DNA of 64,000 nt from positions 18,605 to 82,604 of the forward strand of contig JAOZVV010000018.1 in the NCBI GenBank assembly GCA_025869365.1, read 5' to 3'. Source of the DNA: Pseudonocardia sp. GTDB taxonomy: Bacteria > Actinomycetota > Actinomycetes > Mycobacteriales > Pseudonocardiaceae. Positions 57,762 through 64,000 of the stretch are shown here, piece by piece (the stretch's first letter is position 1; every line of letters begins with the position of its first letter). A program made the position numbers and the translations under genes. Under the pieces are notes generated by a model. The model was not told where the DNA came from. It saw nothing but the letters and a program-made list of their open reading frames with translations, and ran no database searches.

Positions 57762-58853
57762 ATGGATGTCGGTGTGTTGCTGGTGTTCCAGAACTGGCAC
57801 GAGAACCTGAGCGACGCGGAGATGTTCCGCCAGGAGGCCGAGCTCGGCGTCCAGGCCGAGGAGCTCGGGTTCGACTCCGTCTGGGCCGCGGAACATCATT
57901 TCGACGACTACTCGATGTGCCCGGACAACCTGCAGCTGATGACCTATCTCGCGGGCCGGACGAGCCGGATCAAGCTGGGCACCGGCGCGGTGATCCTGCC
58001 GTGGAACGACCCGCTGCGCGTCGTCGAGAAGGTGACGATGCTGGACATCCTGTCCCAGGGCAGGGTCGTCTTCGGGATGGGCCGCGGCCTGGCCAAGATG
58101 GAGTACGAGGGCTTCGGGGTGGACATGAACACCTCGCGGGAGAGGTTCGACGAGGCCGGCGAGCTGATCCTGCGCGGGCTGCGCAACGGCTACGTGGAGA
58201 ACGACGGGCCGATCTACAAGCAGCCCAAGGTGACCGTCCGGCCCGCGGCGGACCCCGGGACGGACTGGGCGGACCGGCTCTACGGCGTCGCGATGTCCCC
58301 GGACTCCGTCCCCGCGGTGGCCAAGCTCGGCGCCCGCATGATGACGTTCATGCAGTACCCGGCGGAGCAGCACGCGGAGGCGATCAACCGCTACCGCGAC
58401 ATCTACCGGGAGGAGCACCACAAGGAGCCGGGACCGGTCCTCACGCAGGACTTCGTCTACTGCCACGAGGACGCCGAGGTCGCCGAGCAGACCGCCCGCG
58501 AGCACCTCAGCCGCTACTTCCTCTCGGTGATCAAGCACTACGACTTCGCCGGGAAGCACTGGCGGGAGACCAAGGGCTACGAGGCCTACCAGGCCGGCGC
58601 GGACATGATCCGCGAGGCCGGCATGGAGGCCGCGGGCGCCGGCTACGCGGACACCCAGATCTGGGGCACGCCGGAGCAGATCATCGAGAAGTACCGGCAC
58701 CGTCTCGAGGTCCTGGGCGACCACCAGCCGAACATCGCGCCGTCGTTCGCGGGCCTGCCCTTCGACAAGGTCCGGGCGAGCCTGAAGCTCTTCGGCGAGA
58801 AGGTCGTGCCCGAGCTCAAGAAGATGGGGGCCAAGACCGCCGTTCCCGCCTGA
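57762..58853 (+). CDS. LLM-class flavin-dependent oxidoreductase
   Basis: 363 residues from ATG at 57762, with AGGAGA 5-6 nt upstream. Luciferase-like TIM barrel using FMNH2 or F420: QAEELGFDSVWAAEHHFDDYSMCPDNL (signature His pair), IKLGTGAVILPWNDPLRVVEKVTMLDILSQGRVVFGMGRGL and a GTPEQIIEKYRHRLEVLG C-terminal block. It is likely a two-component monooxygenase needing a separate reductase, none of which is next door. Divergent from the PucR gene and followed by a strong terminator, it is probably the main target of that regulator. Confidence 0.88.
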   Translation: MDVGVLLVFQNWHENLSDAEMFRQEAELGVQAEELGFDSVWAAEHHFDDYSMCPDNLQLMTYLAGRTSRIKLGTGAVILPWNDPLRVVEKVTMLDILSQGRVVFGMGRGLAKMEYEGFGVDMNTSRERFDEAGELILRGLRNGYVENDGPIYKQPKVTVRPAADPGTDWADRLYGVAMSPDSVPAVAKLGARMMTFMQYPAEQHAEAINRYRDIYREEHHKEPGPVLTQDFVYCHEDAEVAEQTAREHLSRYFLSVIKHYDFAGKHWRETKGYEAYQAGADMIREAGMEAAGAGYADTQIWGTPEQIIEKYRHRLEVLGDHQPNIAPSFAGLPFDKVRASLKLFGEKVVPELKKMGAKTAVPA

Positions 58854-58861
58854 CGTCCGCG

Positions 58862-58894
58862 TCGTGGGTCCCGGGTGCCGCCCGGGACCCACGA
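58862..58894 (+). terminator. Hairpin terminator after the LLM oxidoreductase
   Basis: Perfect 14-bp arms TCGTGGGTCCCGGG (58862-58875) and its complement (58881-58894) with a 5-nt loop, starting 8 bp after the stop at 58853. No U-tract. It separates the oxidoreductase from the downstream TetR gene. Confidence 0.8.
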
Positions 58895-58951
58895 GGGCAC
58901 GTGGTTCGATCGTGCCGACTTCACCTGCACCTGCCGTGAGGGGACCAGCCG

Positions 58952-59584
58952 ATGCCGGCAGCCGAGCAGCAACCCGCCCCACCGCGGGCCCGCTCCGGTG
59001 CCCGGCGGGCCGAGATCGTGGCCCTGGCCAGCCGCATGTTCCGGGAACGCGGCTACCACGCCGTGGGCATGCGGGCCATCGCCGAGGCCGCGAACATGCA
59101 GGCCGCGTCGCTCTACCACCATTTCCGCAGCAAGGAGGAGCTCCTCCTCGAGGCGATCTTCGTGGTGGACCGGGACCTCGTGGTGGACCAGCTCCCGCTC
59201 CTCGAGAGCGAGGACGACGACCTGAACCACCGGGAGCGGCTCGCCCAGCTCGTCCGCGGGCACGTCCTGCACGTCGGCGCCAACCGGGACGCCTGGTGGG
59301 TCGCCGGCCGCGAGCTGCGCGCGCTCTCCCCCGAGAAGCTCGACGCCGTGCAGGTCTACCGGCGCCGCTACCAGCACGCGATCGCGGAGTTCCTCGCCGC
59401 GGGGGTCGCGGCCGGAGAGTTCCAGTGCACGGACCCGCGGCTGACCGCGCTCGCCGTGCTGGACATGATCAACGGGCTCAACGAGTGGTTCGCCCCGGGC
59501 GGCCGGCTCGGCATCTCCGAGCTCGCGGACCGCTACGCGGACCTGGCGGTCCGGCTCGTGGCGGCCTCGACCGTCGCGGCCTGA
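58952..59584 (+). CDS. TetR-family regulator
   Basis: 210 residues. TetR HTH at residues ~18-65 (RRAEIVALASRMFRERGYHAVGMRAIAEAANMQAASLYHHFRSKEELLLEAI), then an all-helical C-terminal domain of the TetR_C_33/KstR2-like type (LAQLVRGHVLHVGANRDAWWVAGRELRALSPEKLDAVQVYRRRYQ). KstR2-like members control steroid or acyl-CoA catabolism with CoA-thioester ligands, but the specific ligand here is not readable. A four-copy 13-bp repeat follows its stop directly, and the SnoaL gene comes after. They may form one transcript. Confidence 0.88.
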   Translation: MPAAEQQPAPPRARSGARRAEIVALASRMFRERGYHAVGMRAIAEAANMQAASLYHHFRSKEELLLEAIFVVDRDLVVDQLPLLESEDDDLNHRERLAQLVRGHVLHVGANRDAWWVAGRELRALSPEKLDAVQVYRRRYQHAIAEFLAAGVAAGEFQCTDPRLTALAVLDMINGLNEWFAPGGRLGISELADRYADLAVRLVAASTVAA

Positions 59585-59586
59585 CC

Positions 59587-59638
59587 AGCGGTTCCGGACA
59601 GCGGTTCCGGACAGCGGTTCCGGACAGCGGTTCCGGAC
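59587..59638. repeat. 13-bp tandem repeat, four copies, after the TetR stop
   Basis: Four exact copies of AGCGGTTCCGGAC at 59587, 59600, 59613 and 59626, beginning 2 bp after the TGA. Each contains the 6-bp palindrome TCCGGA. The copy number is likely variable between strains, since perfect short repeats slip readily. Confidence 0.93.
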
Positions 59639-59742
59639 AGCCTGTCGACCCGTCCAAAAGGCCTCCGCGGCGCCTGTACGGCCGCGAGGAGCCCACCTGG
59701 CGTCGGGAGACGTCACCGTCAGCGACGAACAGGAGTACACCC

Positions 59743-60162
59743 ATGAGCGCCGCAACCGGCACCATCGAGGACACCAACAAGAAGCTCGTCACCGAGTTCA
59801 TGGAGGTCTTCTCCACGGGCGACGTGGAGAAGATCCTGTCCTACCTGGACGACTCGGCGACCTGGTGGGTCGCCGGCACCATCGAGGGCGTCTCGGGGAC
59901 GAAGGACAAGGCGGCGTTCGGCGAGATGCTGAGCGGCCTGTCCGCCCTCACGAAGACCGGCGCGATCCGGCTCACCCCGCAGGCGCTGACGGCCGAGGGC
60001 GAACGGGTGGCGGCGGAGACCGAGTCCTACTCGGAGCTGTCGAACGGCCGCGTCTACAACAACCTCTACCACTTCGTCTTCATCGTGCGGGACGGCAAGA
60101 TCCACGCGGTGAAGGAGTACCTGGACACCGAGCACACCCGGGCGATCTTCGTCGACCGGTAG
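59743..60162 (+). CDS. SnoaL/NTF2-like small protein
   Basis: 139 residues from ATG at 59743, with AGGAG 7 nt upstream. NTF2-like cone fold: KKLVTEFMEVFSTGDVEKILSYLDDSATWWVAGTIEGVSGTKDKAAFGEML at the N-terminus and NNLYHFVFIVRDGKIHAVKEYLDTEHTRAIF at the C-terminus, characteristic of SnoaL-type hydratases, isomerases and polyketide cyclases as well as non-enzymatic members. Its position between a TetR regulator and an alpha/beta hydrolase suggests a small-molecule catabolic step. The stop codon lies inside a 17-bp duplication, followed by a hairpin terminator. Confidence 0.85.
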   Translation: MSAATGTIEDTNKKLVTEFMEVFSTGDVEKILSYLDDSATWWVAGTIEGVSGTKDKAAFGEMLSGLSALTKTGAIRLTPQALTAEGERVAAETESYSELSNGRVYNNLYHFVFIVRDGKIHAVKEYLDTEHTRAIFVDR

Positions 60163-60186
60163 CGCTGGGCGACCGGTAGCGCTGGG
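60153..60186. repeat. 17-bp direct duplication containing the SnoaL stop codon
   Basis: CGACCGGTAGCGCTGGG occurs at 60153-60169 and again at 60170-60186 without any mismatch. The first copy supplies the last Asp-Arg and TAG of the SnoaL gene. The second is non-coding and abuts the terminator hairpin. Confidence 0.92.
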
Positions 60187-60221
60187 CGCGGAAACCGTCA
60201 CCGGGGCGACGGTTTCCGCGC
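60186..60221. terminator. Hairpin terminator between SnoaL and hydrolase genes
   Basis: Perfect 14-bp arms GCGCGGAAACCGTC (60186-60199) and GACGGTTTCCGCGC (60208-60221), loop of 8 nt, between two convergent genes. It is likely used from both sides. Confidence 0.8.
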
Positions 60222-60233
60222 ACAGGCGCCGGC

Positions 60234-61043
60234 TCAGCCCAGGCCCGCGACGAAGCCCAGCAGCTCGGAGCGGTACTTCTCCCCGTCCTCGACGAACGGC
60301 GCGTGCCCCACGCCGTGGAACTCGACCAGCCGCGCGTCCCGGAACAGCGGGATCGCGGCCTTCGCACCGTCGAAGGAGACGAACGCGTCCTCCGTTCCGT
60401 GCATCGACAGCACCGGGCAGGTGATGGTCCCGATCAGGTCCCGCTGGTCGACGGAGATCAGCGTGCGCATCGTGTCCGTGCTGCGCGTCCCGGTCTGCAT
60501 GAACTGCAGCCAGAAGCCCTGCACGACGTCGTCGCCCACCGGCTTGGCGCACACCGCGCCCGCAATGCCGCGGAAGGTCGTCGGACGGTCCGCCGCGAGC
60601 CCGGCGAGGATCCCCTCGACGTCCGCCGCGGTGCCGCCGTAGGGCCAGCCGTCCGCCTGGGTGTAGCGCGGGGTGGCGCCGCCGGTCAGGACGAGCCCGC
60701 CGACGTCGTCGCCCAGCTCGGCGGCGGCCGCCGCGACGACCGCGCCGCCGAGGGACCAGCCGTTGATCACCGGTCTGCGCAGGCCCAGGTGCCGGACGAG
60801 CGCGACGACGTCGGACGCGATCGCCTCGATCGAGACGTCGTCGAAGTCCTTGTCCGAGCGGCCGCACGCGCGGTGCTCGATCAGCGCGACCTCGTGGCCC
60901 GCCTCGAGGAGCGCGCCGAGCGTGGTGTCCCAGCACTGGCTGGTGGCACCCCAGCCGTGGACCAGGACGACCGGGCGCCCGCCGCCCCCGCGGTGGTGCT
61001 CGAAGTAGACCTGCTTGCCGTTGTCGACGTCGAGGAACGCCAT
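60234..61043 (-). CDS. Alpha/beta hydrolase (haloperoxidase/esterase-like)
   Basis: 269 residues. Serine hydrolase with VVLVHGWGATSQCWDTTLGALLEAGHEVALIEHRACGRSD (oxyanion region), nucleophile in VINGWSLGGAVV, acid in SMHGTEDAFV and His in FHGVGHAPFVED. The HRACGRSD loop, in place of the usual DxRGxGxSD, is a small departure from the haloperoxidase-type family. ATG at 61043. It lies 21 bp downstream of the LLM oxidoreductase gene on the same strand, so the two are probably co-transcribed and act on one compound, for example ester or lactone hydrolysis after oxygenation. Confidence 0.86.
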   Translation of the reverse strand: MAFLDVDNGKQVYFEHHRGGGGRPVVLVHGWGATSQCWDTTLGALLEAGHEVALIEHRACGRSDKDFDDVSIEAIASDVVALVRHLGLRRPVINGWSLGGAVVAAAAAELGDDVGGLVLTGGATPRYTQADGWPYGGTAADVEGILAGLAADRPTTFRGIAGAVCAKPVGDDVVQGFWLQFMQTGTRSTDTMRTLISVDQRDLIGTITCPVLSMHGTEDAFVSFDGAKAAIPLFRDARLVEFHGVGHAPFVEDGEKYRSELLGFVAGLG

Positions 61044-61064
61044 GGTGTCTCCTTCGGGTGAGGA

Positions 61065-62090
61065 TCAGGATCCGGAGCGCAGGCGCGCGCGGACCTCGGG
61101 GGCCACCTTCGAGGCCAGGTACTCGATCCGTTCCGAACCGCTCTCGGTGGACTCACCGGGCAGCTGCGCCCAGAAGTGCACGTCCTTGACCTGCGGACGC
61201 TCCCGGAACAGCGCGGTGAGCTCGGTGACGGCGGTCTCCGCGTCCCACAGCAGGTACGCCCCGGCCTCGATGATCTGGGCCGGGTCGGTGAACCGTGGGA
61301 TCTCCTCCGGCGGGCCGAACGCACCCCAGGTGATGTACTCGTTGAGCTGGTACAGCGCGTGCTCGCCGATGTCCGCCCAGACCCGCTCCGGGTCCTCGGC
61401 CACGATCGCCCACTGCCCGGCGTAGATCTTCGCGTCCGCGACCGAGCCGCCGTTGCGCCCCACGGCGTCGAGGTAGCTCTGCTGGTGCGCGTTCTGGGTG
61501 GAGAGGAAGCCGTCCGCGATCCGGGCGGCCCGCTCGATCGCGACGTCCGCCATCGCCCCCACCAGCAGCTGCGGGGTCTGCTCGGGCGCCGGGGTGACGG
61601 TCAGCCCCGCGGGCAGGCGGTACCGCTTGCCGTCGAACCCGCTGTCGTCCCCCGCCCACGCCCGCCGGATGATCTCGACCCCCTCCTCCAGCAGGCTCGG
61701 CCGGTTGCGCACCGTCTGCCCGAACGCGTCGAACTCGCGCTCCCAGTAGCCCTGGCCCACCCCGAGGTCGAAGCGGCCGCCGGTGAGCAGGGACAGCGTC
61801 GCCGCGTCCTCGGCCAGCCGTACCGGGTTGTGCAGCGGGGAGACGATCAGGTTGGTCCCGATCCGCAGGCTCGAGGTCCGCTCGCCGATCGCGGAGGCGA
61901 GGACGAACGGCGAGGGGCTGTACCCGTCGTCGCAGAAGTGGTGCTCGGTCAGCCAGACCGAGCCGATGCCCTGGCCCTCCGCCCAGCTGATCTGGTCCAG
62001 CACCTCCCGGTAGAACGAGCCGAAGGGCCGGCCCGGGTCGGGGTTGCGGAAGTCGTACCAGAGCCCGAACGTCGGATCGGTCCCGCTCAC
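61065..62090 (-). CDS. LLM-class flavin-dependent oxidoreductase (second copy)
   Basis: 341 residues from GTG at 62090, with GGAGG 5 nt upstream. Bacterial luciferase-like fold: WAEGQGIGSVWLTEHHFCDDGYSPSPFVLASAIGERTSSLRIGTNLIVSPLHNPVRLAEDAATLSLLTGGRFDLGVGQGYW. It shares the EHHF signature with the enzyme at 57762 but is otherwise clearly different, so it is a paralogue, not a recent duplicate. The Baeyer-Villiger-type or hydroxylating role is uncertain. It is divergent from the SDR at 62293 across a 202-bp gap in which I see no gene. Confidence 0.87.
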   Translation of the reverse strand: MSGTDPTFGLWYDFRNPDPGRPFGSFYREVLDQISWAEGQGIGSVWLTEHHFCDDGYSPSPFVLASAIGERTSSLRIGTNLIVSPLHNPVRLAEDAATLSLLTGGRFDLGVGQGYWEREFDAFGQTVRNRPSLLEEGVEIIRRAWAGDDSGFDGKRYRLPAGLTVTPAPEQTPQLLVGAMADVAIERAARIADGFLSTQNAHQQSYLDAVGRNGGSVADAKIYAGQWAIVAEDPERVWADIGEHALYQLNEYITWGAFGPPEEIPRFTDPAQIIEAGAYLLWDAETAVTELTALFRERPQVKDVHFWAQLPGESTESGSERIEYLASKVAPEVRARLRSGS

Positions 62091-62292
62091 GTGTACCTCC
62101 GGGTCAGGGCGGGCCACGCTGCCCGCCGTCCGGGCCGAGGCTGGCCGGGCCGGGCCCCGCTGTCACGCCGGCGGCCGCGACGGTGTTGTGCACCCTTCCA
62201 AATCCGCAGGTACGAGCGGTGCCATCCGCCCCACCCGGTCCCTAGCGTCGGAGGCGACGGCGACGAGGGACGACGACGAGGAGGCCCATCCC

Positions 62293-63072
62293 ATGACAGA
62301 TCTGGAACCGCTGCAGGACGCGACGCTGGCGGGGAAGGTCGCGATCGTGACCGGCGCGGCGCAGGGCATCGGACGGGCGACGGCGGTCCGGCTCGCCGCC
62401 GAGGGCGCCCACGTGACGTGCGCGGACATCAAGGACACCGCCGAGACCGTCGCGCTGATCGAGAAGGTGGGCGGGCAGGCCGTCGGGGTCGACCTGGACG
62501 TCCGGTCCGCCGCGGCCTGGGAGTCCGGCGTGGCCGGGGTGCTGGAGCGGCACGGGCGGGTGGACCTGCTGGCCAACATCGCCGGAATCGTCAACCTGGA
62601 GAGCGAGGACACCGTCGTCGGGCTCACCGAGGCGGCCTGGGACGACGTCATCGCGACCGACCTCAAGGGCGTCTGGCTCGGCATGCGCGCGGTGATCCCG
62701 TCGATGATCGACGCCGGCGGCGGCCGGATCGTGAACATCTCCTCGCTCGCGGCCCTGCGCGGGCTGCCCAACCTGGCGTCCTACTCGGCGGCGAAGGGCG
62801 GCGTGATCGGGCTGACCCAGCAGGCGGCGTTCGAGTACGGGGACCGGAACATCCTGGTCAACGCCATCGCGCCGGGCACGATCGACACCCCGATCCTCGG
62901 GGACATCACGCCGGAGATGAAGGCCGCCAACGCGCAGGCGCACATCATCCGACGGCTCGGGCAGCCGGAGGAGATCGCGTCGATGGTCGCGTACCTCTTC
63001 CGCGAGGGACGCTTCCTGACGGGCCTGGTCTACCCCGTCGACGGCGGCTGGTCCGCGAAGGGCAACTACTGA
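62293..63072 (+). CDS. Short-chain dehydrogenase/reductase (SDR)
   Basis: 259 residues from ATG at 62293, with GGAGG 8 nt upstream. Classical SDR: VAIVTGAAQGIGRATAVRLA, LLANIAGIV (NAG-like motif with Ile), NISSLAALRGLPNLASYSAAKGGVIGL (Ser, Tyr, Lys) and a C-terminal TGLVYPVDGGWSAKGNY. An acidic Asp after strand 2 (CADIKDT) points to NAD(H). It is likely an alcohol or hydroxy-acid dehydrogenase, with substrate unknown. Divergent from the LLM oxidoreductase, with which it may share regulation by the nearby TetR protein. Confidence 0.9.
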   Translation: MTDLEPLQDATLAGKVAIVTGAAQGIGRATAVRLAAEGAHVTCADIKDTAETVALIEKVGGQAVGVDLDVRSAAAWESGVAGVLERHGRVDLLANIAGIVNLESEDTVVGLTEAAWDDVIATDLKGVWLGMRAVIPSMIDAGGGRIVNISSLAALRGLPNLASYSAAKGGVIGLTQQAAFEYGDRNILVNAIAPGTIDTPILGDITPEMKAANAQAHIIRRLGQPEEIASMVAYLFREGRFLTGLVYPVDGGWSAKGNY

Positions 63073-63137
63073 TCGAGTAACGGCGTCACGGAATCGCCGA
63101 TGAACGGGTGATCGCTCCCCGCGCACCCGGAGATCCC

Positions 63138-64000
63138 ATGTCGCCTCGTCCCGGGGCACGCCATGACGGCGTGCCCTCGTCCGGCCGTCCCGCCACCGCC
63201 CGGCCGGCCCCCGCTCCGCCCACCCCCGTCCTGCTCGACGCCCGGCGCAGCGTGACCGTCACCCGCGAGGAGCACCACCAGGACGTCCTCGCGCGGTACG
63301 CACCGGCGCCGGGCGGGACCCGGCGCCTCGTCGCCGACCTGGCGTTCTGCCGGATCGGGGCGGGGAAGTACCGCGGTGGGCGCGGGATCGAGGTCCGGCT
63401 CGGCGGGCACCGGGTCGGTGAGCTGACCCACCGGATGTCCGAACGGTACGCGGGCACCGTGGAGGCGGTGCAGGCCGGCGGCCGGCGGGCGGACTGCGAG
63501 GCGACGATCAGCCACGGGGACCGCGGGTTCCAGGTGGAGGTGTGGCTGCCCGACGCCGCCGCGGACCCGCAGCCCGGGGCGCCCCGCGACCTCGGCACCG
63601 AGCGCCCGACCGAGCGGTTCCCGCAGGTCCCGGGCCCGCGGAACGGCCCGTCGGCGACGGCCGTGTTCCCCGGCGAGGCCGCCCCGCCGGTCCCGACCCC
63701 GCGCGCCCGGCCGGAACCGGCCTCCGCGCTCGCCCGTCCGGAGCGGCACACCTCCGCGGCACCCGGGATCGTGCTGGAACCCCGGCGTCGACGGATCCGC
63801 GGGCCGCACTGGGTGGCCGCGGGGGTCGTCGGCGTGGCGCTCCTGGCGATCGGGATCGGGGCGGGGAACTCGGGCGAGGAGCCGGCGGACGTGGTGGCGG
63901 CGACGGTCACCACCCTGCCGGAGCGGACGCCGGTCGTGGCGGCGCCCACGACGACCCCCCGGGCGGCGGCGACCGCCGCAGCGGGCTCGGCGGAGACGAC
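63138..64000 (+). CDS. Membrane-anchored protein with HIRAN-like N-terminal domain, cut by window edge
   Basis: 287 residues readable from ATG at 63138 (GGAG 5 nt upstream). The frame is still open at the edge. Residues ~30-140 form a compact domain (LVADLAFCRIGAGKYRGGRGIEVRL, GHRVGELTHRMSERYAGTVEAV, GFQVEVWLP) that recalls the HIRAN-like module found in many actinobacterial envelope proteins. A Pro/Arg-rich linker leads to one membrane helix (WVAAGVVGVALLAIGIGAG) and a Thr/Pro/Ala-rich tail. Relatives often end in an excalibur calcium-binding domain, which would lie beyond the window. The function is not recognised. Confidence 0.7.
   Translation, partial: MSPRPGARHDGVPSSGRPATARPAPAPPTPVLLDARRSVTVTREEHHQDVLARYAPAPGGTRRLVADLAFCRIGAGKYRGGRGIEVRLGGHRVGELTHRMSERYAGTVEAVQAGGRRADCEATISHGDRGFQVEVWLPDAAADPQPGAPRDLGTERPTERFPQVPGPRNGPSATAVFPGEAAPPVPTPRARPEPASALARPERHTSAAPGIVLEPRRRRIRGPHWVAAGVVGVALLAIGIGAGNSGEEPADVVAATVTTLPERTPVVAAPTTTPRAAATAAAGSAET

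Noticed and set aside
1..64000. Integrated mobile element, prophage or tRNA attachment site
   Set aside because: No integrase, transposase, phage structural gene, tRNA gene or clear shift in base composition was seen in any part of the window.

Overview
The window is high-GC actinobacterial DNA whose gene content points to Pseudonocardia or a close relative (Pseudonocardiaceae). Signs are strong G/C third-position bias, many GTG starts, many 4-bp ATGA/GTGA overlaps, and mycobacterial-type genes (FabG4/HtdX/FadA2, EphD, DapC-type aminotransferase, six-helix HAMP adenylate cyclase). About 50 protein genes are supported, two of them cut by the window edges. I saw no rRNA, tRNA, CRISPR array, transposase or phage gene. 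No stretch longer than about 300 bp lacks a gene.

Layout. 1-6.3 kb: edge-truncated CaiB-type CoA-transferase, PEP carboxylase, a DICT/degenerate-GGDEF protein and a membrane adenylate cyclase. 6.5-12.8 kb: a lipid module (MaoC hydratase, FabG4, FadA2 thiolase) divergent from a TetR regulator and an acyl-CoA oxidase/dehydrogenase. 12.8-17.9 kb: TPR protein, HAD phosphatase, HxlR regulator divergent from a QOR2-like reductase, a FemAB/GNAT-like acetyltransferase and an acyl-CoA synthetase. 18-22.3 kb: alcohol dehydrogenase, MIP18/DUF59 protein and amidohydrolase in one operon divergent from a Fis-type activator. These are the accessory genes of propane/acetone monooxygenase clusters, but no monooxygenase is present. 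22.4-26.6 kb: a second acyl-CoA synthetase and a YdeP-type molybdopterin oxidoreductase. 26.6-32 kb: quinone oxidoreductase, aminotransferase, EphD and a Bcr/CflA exporter. 32-36.3 kb: PadR regulator divergent from a carotenoid oxygenase plus a VC0807-type membrane protein, a YczE-like membrane protein, and folD behind a ZTP (pfl) riboswitch. 36.4-38.4 kb: a hydrolase and an AraC regulator.

38.5-50.2 kb is the clearest pathway: a nicotinate catabolic cluster. It has a MarR regulator, a 6-hydroxynicotinate 3-monooxygenase candidate, a NiaP-like transporter, a three-subunit molybdenum hydroxylase (FAD, Mo, 2Fe-2S), maleamate amidohydrolase, N-formylmaleamate deformylase, and, on the opposite strand, maleate isomerase and 2,5-dihydroxypyridine dioxygenase, with a formaldehyde dehydrogenase in between. 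Together they would take nicotinate through 6-hydroxynicotinate, 2,5-dihydroxypyridine, N-formylmaleamate, maleamate and maleate to fumarate.

50.4-64 kb: ABC exporter, GntR/TetR hybrid regulator divergent from an FAD monooxygenase, bifunctional nuclease, a short-chain dehydrogenase coupled to a PucR-type regulator, two luciferase-like flavin oxidoreductases with TetR, SnoaL and hydrolase genes, a further dehydrogenase, and a truncated membrane-anchored protein at the right edge.

Non-coding structure is rich. A 41-bp tandem repeat occurs at three intergenic sites, and a long palindrome containing CAGGAAAGCCAC occurs at two. There are several strong terminator hairpins, short tandem duplications at stop codons, and operator palindromes in most divergent regulator intervals.
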